64,000 nt of DNA from Kitasatospora albolonga (GTDB lineage: Bacteria > Actinomycetota > Actinomycetes > Streptomycetales > Streptomycetaceae), in NCBI GenBank assembly GCA_002082585.1, contig CP020563.1, positions 7,186,001 to 7,250,000 of the forward strand, in the 5' to 3' direction. Below are positions 32,798 to 41,189 of the stretch, one piece after another. A program made the translations under genes and the position numbers. Each line of letters opens with the position of its first letter. Position 1 is the first letter of the stretch. The notes below the pieces were generated by a model, which ran no database searches, was not told the origin of the DNA, and was given only the letters and a program-made list of their open reading frames with translations.

Positions 32798-34133
32798 GGC
32801 CACCGACCCGCTCGGCCCCGTGGACCGGCAGGCGCTCGACGAGGTGGTGACCTTCACCTCCGAGCTGATCCGGATCGACACCACCAACCGGGGCGGCGGC
32901 GACTGCCGGGAGCGCCCGGCCGCCGAGTACGCCGCCGAGCGGCTGGCCGGTGCCGGTCTGGAACCGGTGCTGCTGGAGCGCACCCCCGGCCGGACCAACG
33001 TCGTCGCCCGCATCCCCGGCACCGACCCGGCCGCCGACGCGCTGCTCGTCCACGGCCATCTGGACGTGGTGCCCGCCGAGCCCGCCGACTGGTCCGTCCC
33101 CCCGTTCTCCGGCGAGGTCCGCGACGGGGTGGTGTGGGGACGCGGGGCCGTCGACATGAAGAACATGGACGCGATGATCCTCGCGGTCGTACGGGGGTGG
33201 GCCCGCGAAGGGTTCCGGCCGCCGCGCGACATCGTCATCGCCTTCACCGCCGACGAGGAGGACAGCGCCGTCGACGGCTCCGGCTTCCTCGCCGACCGGC
33301 ACGCGGAGCTCTTCGAGGGGTGTACGGAGGGGATCAGCGAGTCCGGCGCGTTCACGTTCCACGCCGGGCACGGGCTCTCCCTCTACCCGATCGCGGCGGG
33401 CGAGCGCGGCACCGGCTGGCTGAAGCTGACCGCCGAGGGCCGGGCGGGGCACGGCTCCAAGGTCAACCGGGAGAACGCGGTGACCGCCGTGGCCGCCGCT
33501 GTCGCCCGGATCGGTGAGCACGAGTGGCCCCTCCGCCTCACCCCGACCGTCCGCGCCGCCATCACCGAGATCGCCGCCCTGCACGGCATCACCGTCGACC
33601 TGGACGACCCCGGGTTCGACGTCCCCCAGCTCCTCGCCAAGCTCGGCCCGGCCGCCACGCTCGTCCAGAACACCGTCCGCAACAGCAGCAACCCGACCAT
33701 GCTCGGGGCCGGTTACAAGGTCAACGTCATCCCTGGCCACGCCACCGCCTTCATCGACGGACGGTTCGTCCCCGGCGGCGAGGACGAGTTCCACGAGACC
33801 CTGGACCGGCTCACCGGCCCCCTCGTCTCCTGGGAGTTCTACCACCGCGAGCAGGCCCTCCTGGCCCCGGTCGACTCACCGACGTACGCCAAACTCCGCG
33901 CCGCCGTCGAGAAGTTCGACCCGGGCGCGCACACCGTGCCGTACTGCATGTCCGGGGGCACCGACGCCAAGCAGTTCGCCAAGCTCGGCATCACCGGCTA
34001 CGGCTTCTCGCCGCTCAAGCTGCCCCCGGGGATCGACTACCAGGCGCTCTTCCACGGCGTCGACGAGCGTGTCCCCGTCGACGCCCTCCACTTCGGCGTC
34101 CGCGTCCTCGACCACTACCTGCGCACCGCCTGA
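32790..34133 (+). CDS. M20-family metallopeptidase
   Basis: The 447-residue protein has the M20 di-zinc pattern: LLVHGHLDVVPAE (His and catalytic Asp), WGRGAVDMKN (bridging Asp), TADEEDSAVDG (catalytic Glu-Glu), the dimerisation domain with GRAGHGSKVNREN, and CMSGGTDAKQFAKLGITGYGF followed by FHGVDERVPVDAL with the last His. It would cleave dipeptides or N-acyl amino acids in the cytosol. It overlaps dppA-like by 8 bp. The last codons and stop (ACC GCC TGA) seed an array of similar 14-15 bp units downstream. Confidence 0.9.
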   Translation: MAEATDPLGPVDRQALDEVVTFTSELIRIDTTNRGGGDCRERPAAEYAAERLAGAGLEPVLLERTPGRTNVVARIPGTDPAADALLVHGHLDVVPAEPADWSVPPFSGEVRDGVVWGRGAVDMKNMDAMILAVVRGWAREGFRPPRDIVIAFTADEEDSAVDGSGFLADRHAELFEGCTEGISESGAFTFHAGHGLSLYPIAAGERGTGWLKLTAEGRAGHGSKVNRENAVTAVAAAVARIGEHEWPLRLTPTVRAAITEIAALHGITVDLDDPGFDVPQLLAKLGPAATLVQNTVRNSSNPTMLGAGYKVNVIPGHATAFIDGRFVPGGEDEFHETLDRLTGPLVSWEFYHREQALLAPVDSPTYAKLRAAVEKFDPGAHTVPYCMSGGTDAKQFAKLGITGYGFSPLKLPPGIDYQALFHGVDERVPVDALHFGVRVLDHYLRTA

Positions 34134-34223
34134 CCGGAAACCGCCTGACCGGCACCGGCCGACCCGTACTGTCTCGACCCGTACCGTCCGTACAGCACCG
34201 CCTGACCAGCACCGCTCGACCGG
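34125..34223 (+). repeat. Seven-unit array with 14-15 bp period starting at a stop codon
   Basis: Starting at the M20 stop, (T/C)GACC/CGTACAG-type positions recur at 34131, 34146, 34160, 34175, 34189, 34203 and 34217. ACCGCCTGACCGG is repeated exactly at 34125-34137 and 34140-34152, with ACCGCCTGACCAG at 34197 and ACCGCTCGACCGG at 34211. The unit TGACCGGCACCG is close to that of the array after the ATP-grasp-like gene (TGACCGGCACTTCC). Confidence 0.75.
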
Positions 34224-34244
34224 CTCCCAGGGGGGACCTCCACC

Positions 34245-36260
34245 GTGACCACCGCGCCCGAAGCCCCGTACGGTTCCTGGCCCTCACCCATCGACGCCGC
34301 GCTCGCCGCCTCGCACGACGGCCGCCCCGACCACCTCTCCACCGTCGGCGACGAGGTGTGGTGGACCGAGCCGCGCCCGGCCGAGGGCGGTCGCCGCACG
34401 CTGATGCGCCGCCGCGCGGACGGCACCACCGAGTCCGTGCTGCCGGCGCCGTGGAACCCGCGCAGCCGGGTGATCGAGTACGGCGGACAGCCCTGGGCGG
34501 GGACGGTGCGCGCGGAGGGCGGGCCGCTCGTCGTGTTCGTCCACTTCGCCGACCAGCGGCTGTACGCGTACGCCCCCGACGGCCCGGACGCGCCCCGGCC
34601 CCTCACCCCGGTCTCGGAGATCGGCGGCGGACTGCGGTGGGTGGACCCGCAGGTGCGGCCGGACCAGGGTGCGGACGGTGAAGTGTGGTGCGTGCTGGAG
34701 GAGTTCACCGGCCCCGGGCCGACCGACGTACGCCGGGTGGTCGCCGCCGTACCGCTGGACGGCTCGGCCGCCGAGGACCGCGCGGCCGTACGCGAACTCT
34801 CCGGCGACCAGGACCGGTTCGTCACCGGACCCCGGGTCTCCCACGACGGGCGGCGGGCCGCCTGGATCACCTGGAACCACCCCGGGATGCCGTGGGACGG
34901 CACAGTCGTGCTGCTCGCGGACATCACGGAGACCGGTGAATTCACCGGCGTACGGCCCCTGGTGGGCGATGAGCGCGAGTCGGTCTGCCAGATCGAGTGG
35001 GACCGCGACGGCACCCTCCTGTTCGTCTCCGACCTCTCCGACTGGTGGGAGCTCCAGCGCATCCGCCCCGACGCCGTGGCCGGTGGTGTGGTGCCCAGCA
35101 GCCGCCTTCTGCCGCCCCGGGGCGAGGAGTTCGGCGGGCCGCTGTGGAAGATCGGGCCGCGCTGGTTCCACCCGCTGGAGAACGGGCTCATCGCCGTCCT
35201 GCACGGCAAGGGCTCCCAGCGCCTCGGCATACTCGACCCGGAGACCGGCGAACTCGCGGATGTGCCGGGGCACTGGACCAGCTGGGCCGACACCCTCGCC
35301 GTGCACGGCAGCCGGGTCGTCGGCGTCGCGGCGAGCCCGCGCACCGGCTACGAGGTCGTCGAGCTGGACACCGCGACCGGCCGCACCCGGGTCATCGGCT
35401 CCGCCCACCGGGACGCGGTCGACCCGGCCTACCTCCCCGCCCCGCAGGACCGGATGTTCACCGGCTCCGACGGCCGGGAGATCCACGCCCACATCCACCC
35501 GCCGCACCACCCCGAACGCACCGGGCCCGAGGGCGAACTGCCCCCGTACATCGTGGCGGCGCACGGCGGCCCCACCGGCCACGCCCCGCTCGTCCTCGAC
35601 CTGGAGATCGCCTACTTCACCTCGCGCGGCATCGGGGTTGCCGTCGTCAACTACGGCGGCTCCACCGGCTACGGCCGCCGCTACCGCGAACGGCTCCGCG
35701 AACAGTGGGGAGTCGTCGACGTGGCGGACTGCGCGGCCGTCGCCGACGCCCTGGTCGCCGAAGGAGCGGCCGACCCCCGGCGGCTGGCGATCCGGGGCGG
35801 CAGCGCGGGCGGCTGGACCGCCGCCGCCTCGCTCACCGGCACCGACCGCTACGCCTGCGGGACGATCCTCTTCCCCGTCCTGGACCTGGAGGGCTGGTCG
35901 GCGGGCGGCACCCATGACTTCGAGTCGCAGTACCTGGAGTCCCTGATCGGACCGGCCGCCGAGGTGCCCGAGCGCTACCGCGAACGCGCGCCGATCAACC
36001 GCGCCGACCGGCTGACCGCCCCGTTCCTGCTGCTCCAGGGGCTGGACGACCTGATCTGCCCGCCCGCCCAGTGCGACCGGTTCCTCGCCGCAGTCGAGGG
36101 GCGGGGGGTACCGCACGCCTACATCGCCTTCGAGGGGGAGGGGCACGGCTTCCGGCGGGCGGAGACCCTGATCCGGGCACTGGAGGCCGAACTCTCCCTC
36201 TACGTGCAGACGTTCGGTATCGACCGGGGCGATGTGCCGCCGCTGGAGCTGAGGACATGA
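34245..36260 (+). CDS. S9-family (prolyl oligopeptidase-like) peptidase
   Basis: The 671-residue cytosolic protein has an N-terminal beta-propeller (about 20-400) and a C-terminal alpha/beta-hydrolase domain (about 410-660). The catalytic triad is visible: Ser about 520 in IRGGSAGGWTAAA, Asp in LLQGLDDLICPP and His in EGEGHGFRRAETL. Acylaminoacyl/dipeptidyl peptidases of this class act on short peptides. Start is a GTG with AGGGGGGACC upstream. The stop overlaps the S66 gene start (ATGA). Part of a four-peptidase run. Confidence 0.9.
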   Translation: MTTAPEAPYGSWPSPIDAALAASHDGRPDHLSTVGDEVWWTEPRPAEGGRRTLMRRRADGTTESVLPAPWNPRSRVIEYGGQPWAGTVRAEGGPLVVFVHFADQRLYAYAPDGPDAPRPLTPVSEIGGGLRWVDPQVRPDQGADGEVWCVLEEFTGPGPTDVRRVVAAVPLDGSAAEDRAAVRELSGDQDRFVTGPRVSHDGRRAAWITWNHPGMPWDGTVVLLADITETGEFTGVRPLVGDERESVCQIEWDRDGTLLFVSDLSDWWELQRIRPDAVAGGVVPSSRLLPPRGEEFGGPLWKIGPRWFHPLENGLIAVLHGKGSQRLGILDPETGELADVPGHWTSWADTLAVHGSRVVGVAASPRTGYEVVELDTATGRTRVIGSAHRDAVDPAYLPAPQDRMFTGSDGREIHAHIHPPHHPERTGPEGELPPYIVAAHGGPTGHAPLVLDLEIAYFTSRGIGVAVVNYGGSTGYGRRYRERLREQWGVVDVADCAAVADALVAEGAADPRRLAIRGGSAGGWTAAASLTGTDRYACGTILFPVLDLEGWSAGGTHDFESQYLESLIGPAAEVPERYRERAPINRADRLTAPFLLLQGLDDLICPPAQCDRFLAAVEGRGVPHAYIAFEGEGHGFRRAETLIRALEAELSLYVQTFGIDRGDVPPLELRT

Positions 36261-37216
36261 CGGAGGGGCCTCACGGGGCGACCCCCCTGGCCCGGCCGCC
36301 CCGGCTCCGCCCCGGGATGCGGGCCGCCGTCGTCGCCCCCAGCGGGCCCGTCCCCGCCGACCGGCTGGAGGAGGGGCTCGGGGTGCTGCGCGGCTGGGGC
36401 CTGGAGCCCGTCGTGATGCCCCATGTCCGTGACGTGCACCCGGAGTTGGACTACCTCGCCGGGTCGGACGCCGACCGGGCGGCCGACCTCCGGGCCGCCT
36501 GGTGCGATCCGTCCGTGGACGCCGTGTTCTGCGCCCGGGGCGGGTACGGGGCCCACCGGATGGTGGACCTGCTCGACTGGGCGGCGATCCGGGCGGCCGG
36601 GCCCAAGGTGTTCGTCGGCTACAGCGACATCACCGCGCTCCACGAGGCGTTCGCGCTGCGGGCCGGATTCGCCACGCTGCACGGCCCGATGGTGGCCACG
36701 GAGGGGTTCCTGAAGGATGCGCCGGCCCGTGAGCACCTGCGCGCCACGCTCTTCGAGCCGGAGACGGTCCTGACCCTGGAGTCGCCCACGGCCGCCGCCC
36801 TGGTCCCCGGGCGGGCCCGGGGCATCCTGTACGGCGGCTGCGTCAGCCTGCTCGCCGCCGCCATCGGCACCCCGCACGCCCGGACCGGCGCCCGGGGCGG
36901 ACTCCTGGCCGTCGAGGACACCGGGGAGGAGCCCTACCGGCTCGACGGCATCCTCACCCGGCTGCTGCGCTCCGGCGCCCTGGCGGGGCTGTCCGGGGTG
37001 GTCTGCGGCTCCTGGCAGGAGTGCGGACCGTACGAGAAGGTCCGCGCGGTACTGGCCGACCGGTTCGGCCCGCTGGGGATACCCGTGGTCGAGGAGCTGG
37101 GCTTCGGCCACGGACCGGCCTCGCCGACCGTCCCGCTGGGGGTGCCTGCGGTGCTGAACGCCCCTGCGGACGGCGGCCGTTGCACACTGACCGTCGAGGT
37201 CCCCGCGCTCCTCTAG
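36257..37216 (+). CDS. S66-family LD-carboxypeptidase (LdcA/YkfA-like)
   Basis: The 319-residue protein shows the S66 triad: nucleophile Ser in VFVGYSDITALHEAF, Glu in LLAVEDTGEEPYRLD and His in ELGFGHGPASPTVPLG. LD-carboxypeptidases remove the terminal D-Ala from murein tetrapeptides during recycling. The ATG is coupled to the S9 stop (ATGA), fixing the start. In B. subtilis a dppA gene and an S66 gene (ykfA) lie in one operon for murein-peptide use; this cluster has the same two families, with M20 and S9 enzymes between. Confidence 0.9.
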   Translation: MTEGPHGATPLARPPRLRPGMRAAVVAPSGPVPADRLEEGLGVLRGWGLEPVVMPHVRDVHPELDYLAGSDADRAADLRAAWCDPSVDAVFCARGGYGAHRMVDLLDWAAIRAAGPKVFVGYSDITALHEAFALRAGFATLHGPMVATEGFLKDAPAREHLRATLFEPETVLTLESPTAAALVPGRARGILYGGCVSLLAAAIGTPHARTGARGGLLAVEDTGEEPYRLDGILTRLLRSGALAGLSGVVCGSWQECGPYEKVRAVLADRFGPLGIPVVEELGFGHGPASPTVPLGVPAVLNAPADGGRCTLTVEVPALL

Positions 37217-37243
37217 ACATCAGCACGTCGAATCCGGCCCCGG

Positions 37244-37345
37244 ACATCGCGATGTGAGGGGTCGTCAACAATTGCCGTCCTGAGCGTTGACACGGCTATG
37301 ACACGTGTCACAGCATGAGCGCGGCCCGATACTTACCAGTCGGTA
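37244..37345. promoter_or_regulatory. Regulatory region of the CocE-type gene with three inverted repeats
   Basis: Within 102 bp are ACATCGCGATGT (37244-37255), a -35-like TTGACA (37287-37292), the perfect palindrome TGACACGTGTCA (37299-37310) and TACC-AGTC-GGTA (37334-37345), the last typical of TetR-family operators. The last one is 25 bp upstream of the GTG start. A matching -10 at normal spacing from TTGACA is not clear. Confidence 0.5.
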
Positions 37346-37370
37346 TGGTGTCCTCGGTGTGGAGGTCTTC

Positions 37371-39149
37371 GTGTCAGGTGCTGTTCCCAGCGTGCGCAAC
37401 CCGCTCGTCGCGGTCGCGGCGGCCGCTCTCGCCGCCCCCCTCGTGCTCTCCGGCCCGGCGCACGCCGAGCCCGCCCCGTACACCGTCACCCCGCTGAAGT
37501 TCACCGTCCAGGCGGGCGGGCGCTCCTGCGTGGTCGACGCCGACCTCTACCGCCCGGCGGGCGTCGACGCGGACCGCCCCGCCCCCGCCGTCCTCGCCAC
37601 CAACGGCTTCGGCGGCAGCAAGTCCGACGGGTCGACCGACGCCATCGGCAGGGCCGTCGCCTCCCGGGGCTATGTCGGCCTCGTCTACTCCGGGCTCGGC
37701 TTCGGCAAGTCCGGCTGCCTGATCACCCTGAACGACCCCGCCATCGACGGGAAGGCCGCGAGCGGGCTCCTCGACTTCCTCGGCGGCACCCGCGCGGCGG
37801 ACGACGGCACCCGCGCCGACTACGTCGTCCAGGACGGCGAGGGAGACCCGCGCGTCGGCATGATCGGCGGCTCCTACGGCGGCGCCGTCCAGCTCGCCAC
37901 CGCCTCCACCGACCCCCGCCTGGACGCCCTCGTCCCGCTCATCACCTGGAACGACCTCGCCTACGCGCTCGCCCCCAACAACACCGGGGCGCGCACCGGG
38001 GTCTCCTCCGACACCCCCGGCGTCTTCAAGTGGCAGTGGACCAACGGGTTCTACCTGATCGGCGAGGGCCAGCCGCTGCTGAACCCGAGCCTGGACCCGT
38101 CCCGCTTCAACCGGCTGGACTGCCTGCACTTCGCCTCCCGGGCCTGCGAGACCATCCGGCTCCTCAACTCCGGCCGCTACCCGGCCGACCGGGCGCAGGG
38201 GATGCTCGACTACGCCCGCAGCGTCTCGCCCGTCTCCTACCTCGACCGGGTCCAGGCCCCCACGCTCGTCATCCAGGGCCAGGCCGACAGCCTCTTCAAC
38301 CTCAACGAGGCGACCGCCACCTACCGGACCCTCAAGGCGCAGGGCACCCCGGCCAAGATGATCTGGCAGTCCTGGGGCCACAGCGGCGGCCTGTTCCCCG
38401 GCGAACTCGACCTGGGCGAAGGCAATCTGGAGACCAGCTATGTGGGCCGTCGGGTGCTCGCCTGGTTCGACCGCTACCTCCAGAAGAAGACGGACACCGA
38501 CACCGGCCCCGAGTTCGCCTACTACCGCTCCTGGCAGGACGGTTACGGCACCGCCGCCGAACTCCCCGCCCTCTCGCAGCAGATGTACCTCTCCGGTGAC
38601 GGCAAGCTCGTCGACAACCGCTCCAAGGTGGTCCGCGGCAGCCGCCACTACACCAACTGGCCGGTGCCGACGAGCCATTCGGAGAGCTCGATCGCCCCGC
38701 TGATCGGACTGCCCGACCCGGAACCGTACGACACCAAGGGCACGTACCTGGGCTGGCGGAGCGCCCCGCTCACCGCCCCCGTCGATGTGGTCGGCGCCCC
38801 CAGAGCCACCCTGAAGGTGCGCTCCCCGAAGGCGGAACGCGTCCAGAACAGCGGGGACGCCTCCGACAAGCTCGTCCTCTTCGCCAAGGTGTACGACGTG
38901 GCCCCGGACGGAACCAGGACCCTGGTGAACCGGCTCGTCTCGCCGGTCCGGGTCCCCGATGTCACCCGGCCCTTCACGGTGGAGCTGCCCGGCATCGTCC
39001 ACCGGTACGAGAAGGGGCACCGCCTCGAGTTCGTGATCGCCGCCAGCGACACCGCGTACTTCGGCAACCGGGGCATCAAGCCCGTCACCGTCACCCACGC
39101 CCCCGAGGACACCGGAGTCCTGGAGCTCCCGGTGGTCCCGGCGGGCTGA
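37371..39149 (+). CDS. Secreted CocE/NonD-family (X-Pro dipeptidyl-peptidase-like) hydrolase
   Basis: A signal peptide (residues 1-27, ending SGPAHAEPA) precedes an alpha/beta-hydrolase domain with nucleophile elbow GMIGGSYGGAVQLA, Asp in LVIQGQADSLFN and His in SWGHSGGLFPGEL, then a C-terminal jelly-roll (about 440-590) as in X-Pro dipeptidyl-peptidases and cocaine esterase. The start was placed at GTG 37371, six bases after GGAGG, because it gives a regular signal peptide; the upstream in-frame ATG/GTG codons do not. It follows the peptidase operon and could provide external peptides for it. The substrate is unknown. Confidence 0.87.
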   Translation: MSGAVPSVRNPLVAVAAAALAAPLVLSGPAHAEPAPYTVTPLKFTVQAGGRSCVVDADLYRPAGVDADRPAPAVLATNGFGGSKSDGSTDAIGRAVASRGYVGLVYSGLGFGKSGCLITLNDPAIDGKAASGLLDFLGGTRAADDGTRADYVVQDGEGDPRVGMIGGSYGGAVQLATASTDPRLDALVPLITWNDLAYALAPNNTGARTGVSSDTPGVFKWQWTNGFYLIGEGQPLLNPSLDPSRFNRLDCLHFASRACETIRLLNSGRYPADRAQGMLDYARSVSPVSYLDRVQAPTLVIQGQADSLFNLNEATATYRTLKAQGTPAKMIWQSWGHSGGLFPGELDLGEGNLETSYVGRRVLAWFDRYLQKKTDTDTGPEFAYYRSWQDGYGTAAELPALSQQMYLSGDGKLVDNRSKVVRGSRHYTNWPVPTSHSESSIAPLIGLPDPEPYDTKGTYLGWRSAPLTAPVDVVGAPRATLKVRSPKAERVQNSGDASDKLVLFAKVYDVAPDGTRTLVNRLVSPVRVPDVTRPFTVELPGIVHRYEKGHRLEFVIAASDTAYFGNRGIKPVTVTHAPEDTGVLELPVVPAG

Positions 39150-39256
39150 CCGCCGCCCTTCCCGCGTTCACCCGAACGGGCGAACATCGCCGCCCTCCGG
39201 ACCCGGCACCGCGTCATGCTGGGGACCACCCCGGGGGGCGGCGGAAGGACCGGACC

Positions 39257-39496
39257 ATGAGCCCCAAGGACGTGACGAGCGACGGCAGGCGCGGCACCGG
39301 GCTGTGGACCCCGGGCCGTATCGCCGTCGCCGTGCTGGTCGTACTGGTCATCGTGTTCATCTTCGTGAACACCCAGAAGGTCACCATCCGGGTGCTGATC
39401 CCCGAAGTGACCATGCCGCTCTGGCTCGCCCTGCTCGCCATGTTCCTGATCGGGCTGGTCTGCGGCGGCTATCTGTTCCGCCGCAAGGGCAAGTGA
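39257..39496 (+). CDS. LapA/DUF1049-family small membrane protein
   Basis: The 79-residue protein has a short basic cytosolic start, two hydrophobic helices (about 21-38 and 54-72), the conserved VFIFVNTQKVTIRVL segment between them, and a basic end RRKGK. This is the lipopolysaccharide-assembly-protein-A-like domain, found widely in bacteria without LPS; its role here is unknown. It is preceded by GGAAGG and stands alone. Confidence 0.85.
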   Translation: MSPKDVTSDGRRGTGLWTPGRIAVAVLVVLVIVFIFVNTQKVTIRVLIPEVTMPLWLALLAMFLIGLVCGGYLFRRKGK

Positions 39497-39540
39497 CACG
39501 GGCGGTCGGCGGGGCCGCCCCGCCGACCGCCCGCACCCGT

Positions 39541-39588
39541 CGTACGCTGGGACGATGCCTGATCCGTACGCTGGGAAGACGCCCGATC
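39541..39588 (+). repeat. 24-bp tandem duplication across a start codon
   Basis: CGTACGCTGGGACGATGCCTGATC (39541-39564) is followed directly by a copy with three changes (39565-39588). The first copy holds the GNAT start ATG; the second has ACG in that place. The duplication is in frame and yields the repeated MPDP / TPDP at the N-terminus. Confidence 0.85.
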
Positions 39589-40232
39589 CGAACGGTCACC
39601 GGAGCCCGTCCGCCGCCCCGTACCTCGCCGAGGGCCCCAGGGCGGCGCTGCGCCGCTTCACGGAGGGCGACGCGGCGGAGTTCACCGCCCGCGCCCGGGA
39701 GAGCCGCGCGCACCACCGCCCGTGGCTCTTCCCGCCGGAGCGGCCCGACACCTACGCCGCGTACACCGAGACCCTCGCCCGGGACCCGGCCCGGGAGGGC
39801 TTCCTCGTCTGCGAGCGGGCCGAGCGGGCCGACGGCGGCACGGGCGGGGACCTCGGCGAGGGCGGCACGGACGGGGCGCCGGACGGGGCCATCGCCGGGT
39901 TCATCAACATCAACAACATCGTCCTCGGCGGCTTCCGCTCCGGCGCCCTCGGTTACGGGGCCTTCGCCCACGCGGCCGGGCGCGGACTGATGGGCGAAGC
40001 GCTCGGCCTCGTCATGGGCCTCGCCTTCGGACCGCTCGGACTGCACCGCCTGGAGGCCAACATCCAGCCCGGCAACGCGGCCTCCATCGCCCTGGTCCGG
40101 CGGGCAGGCTTCCGTCTGGAGGGGTTCTCGCCCGACTTCCTCCACATCGGCGGCGCCTGGCGCGACCACGAACGCTGGGCGATCACCGCACCGGCCCCCG
40201 AAGCCCCGCAAGCCGTTGCGCGGCCCGCCTAA
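39555..40232 (+). CDS. GNAT-family (RimJ/RimL-like) N-acetyltransferase
   Basis: The 225-residue protein has the Rim-type GNAT order: ALRRFTEGDAAEF near residue 31, a strand IAGFININNIVLGGFRSGALGYGAFAHAAGRGLMGEAL with the acetyl-CoA loop (G-R-G-L-M, about 136-140), then LHRLEANIQPGNAASIALVRRAGFRLEGFSPDFLHIGGAWRDHERW, the diagnostic end of ribosomal-protein or amino-acid acetyltransferases. A low-complexity Gly/Asp insert (about residue 95-112) is unusual. Acceptor unknown. The start lies in a 24-bp tandem duplication. Confidence 0.87.
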   Translation: MPDPYAGKTPDPNGHRSPSAAPYLAEGPRAALRRFTEGDAAEFTARARESRAHHRPWLFPPERPDTYAAYTETLARDPAREGFLVCERAERADGGTGGDLGEGGTDGAPDGAIAGFININNIVLGGFRSGALGYGAFAHAAGRGLMGEALGLVMGLAFGPLGLHRLEANIQPGNAASIALVRRAGFRLEGFSPDFLHIGGAWRDHERWAITAPAPEAPQAVARPA

Positions 40233-40261
40233 AGCACTTGAGCCCCCCCGGCGCGGTGGCG

Positions 40262-40289
40262 CACGATGGGGCGCATGCGCCCCATCGTG
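40262..40289. promoter_or_regulatory. 28-bp perfect palindrome over the start codon of the arginase-like gene
   Basis: CACGATGGGGCGCA is followed at once by its exact reverse complement. It covers both candidate start codons (ATG 40266 and ATG 40275, the latter at the centre). In RNA the arms can form a long hairpin hiding both starts; in DNA it is a symmetrical protein site. Confidence 0.85.
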
Positions 40290-41171
40290 GTTCTCGACGC
40301 CCCTTCCAACCTGGGCCTGCGCCCGCCCGCCCCCGGCACCGTCCCCGGCTGCTACAAGCTGGCGGGCGCCCTGCGCGAGCAGCGGATCGTGCAGCGTCTG
40401 GGCGCGCTGGAGGGCGGGGTGGTGGTGCCGCCCCGCTACGACCGCGGGGACTGGCAGCCGGGCGACGGCGTCTTCAACGCGGCCGCCATCGCCCGCTACA
40501 CCCGCACCCTCGCGGACCGGATCGAAGGGCACGTACGGGCCGGGGAGTTCGCCCTCGTCCTCGGCGGCGACTGCTCCATCCAGCTCGGCGCGACCCTCGC
40601 CCTGCGCCGCCTCGGCCGGTACGGGCTGGCCGCCGTGGACGGGTCCGCGGACTTCCGCCACCTCGGCAACAGCGATCACGTCGGTGCGGCGGGCGGTGAG
40701 GAGCTGGCCATCTCCACCGGGCGCGGCCAGGCCGACCTGAGCGACCTCGAAGGGCTCCGGCCCTACCTCAAGGACGAGGACATCCGCCTCTTCGGGATGC
40801 GCGACGAGGACGAGGACCGGACGGAGCTGGCCGCCTTGAAGATCCCCAACACGACCGTCGGCCAGATCCGGGAGTGGGGCGCCGCCGAGCTGGCCCGGGC
40901 CGCCGTGGAGAGCCTGGAGACGCCCGCCCTGGACGGCTACTGGGTCCACCTGGACGCCGACGTCCTCGACCCGAGCATCATGCCCGCCGTCGACAGCCCG
41001 GACGACGGCGGCCTCTTCCCCGACGAACTCGCCCCGCTGCTGCGTACGTTGGTCTCCTCGCCGCGCTGCGTCGGGCTCAACGTCACCATCTACGACCCGG
41101 ACCTGGACCCGGACGGCACGGCGGGCGCGCTCCTCGCGGACCTCGTCGTCGGAGCGCTCGCACCGGCCTGA
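40266..41171 (+). CDS. Arginase/agmatinase-superfamily protein with altered metal site
   Basis: The 301-residue product has the ureohydrolase fold: LVLGGDCSIQLGA (about 97), GLAAVDGSADFRHLGNS (about 122) and VHLDADVLDPS (about 225). Active enzymes use GGDHS, DAHAD and DxDxxD; here both His ligands are replaced (Cys and Ser) while the Asp ligands remain. GGDC variants exist in the family, but loss of the second His makes ordinary Mn2-dependent arginine hydrolysis doubtful. Start may be ATG 40266 or 40275; both lie in a 28-bp palindrome and no clear ribosome site precedes them. Confidence 0.8.
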   Translation: MGRMRPIVVLDAPSNLGLRPPAPGTVPGCYKLAGALREQRIVQRLGALEGGVVVPPRYDRGDWQPGDGVFNAAAIARYTRTLADRIEGHVRAGEFALVLGGDCSIQLGATLALRRLGRYGLAAVDGSADFRHLGNSDHVGAAGGEELAISTGRGQADLSDLEGLRPYLKDEDIRLFGMRDEDEDRTELAALKIPNTTVGQIREWGAAELARAAVESLETPALDGYWVHLDADVLDPSIMPAVDSPDDGGLFPDELAPLLRTLVSSPRCVGLNVTIYDPDLDPDGTAGALLADLVVGALAPA

Positions 41172-41189
41172 CGCGGCAGGCCCCTTGCG

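Noticed and set aside
30167..33355. 1062-codon minus-strand open frame across AKR, M55 and M20 genes
   Set aside because: Covers several real genes of the opposite strand and includes a piece of the LysR gene in a wrong frame.
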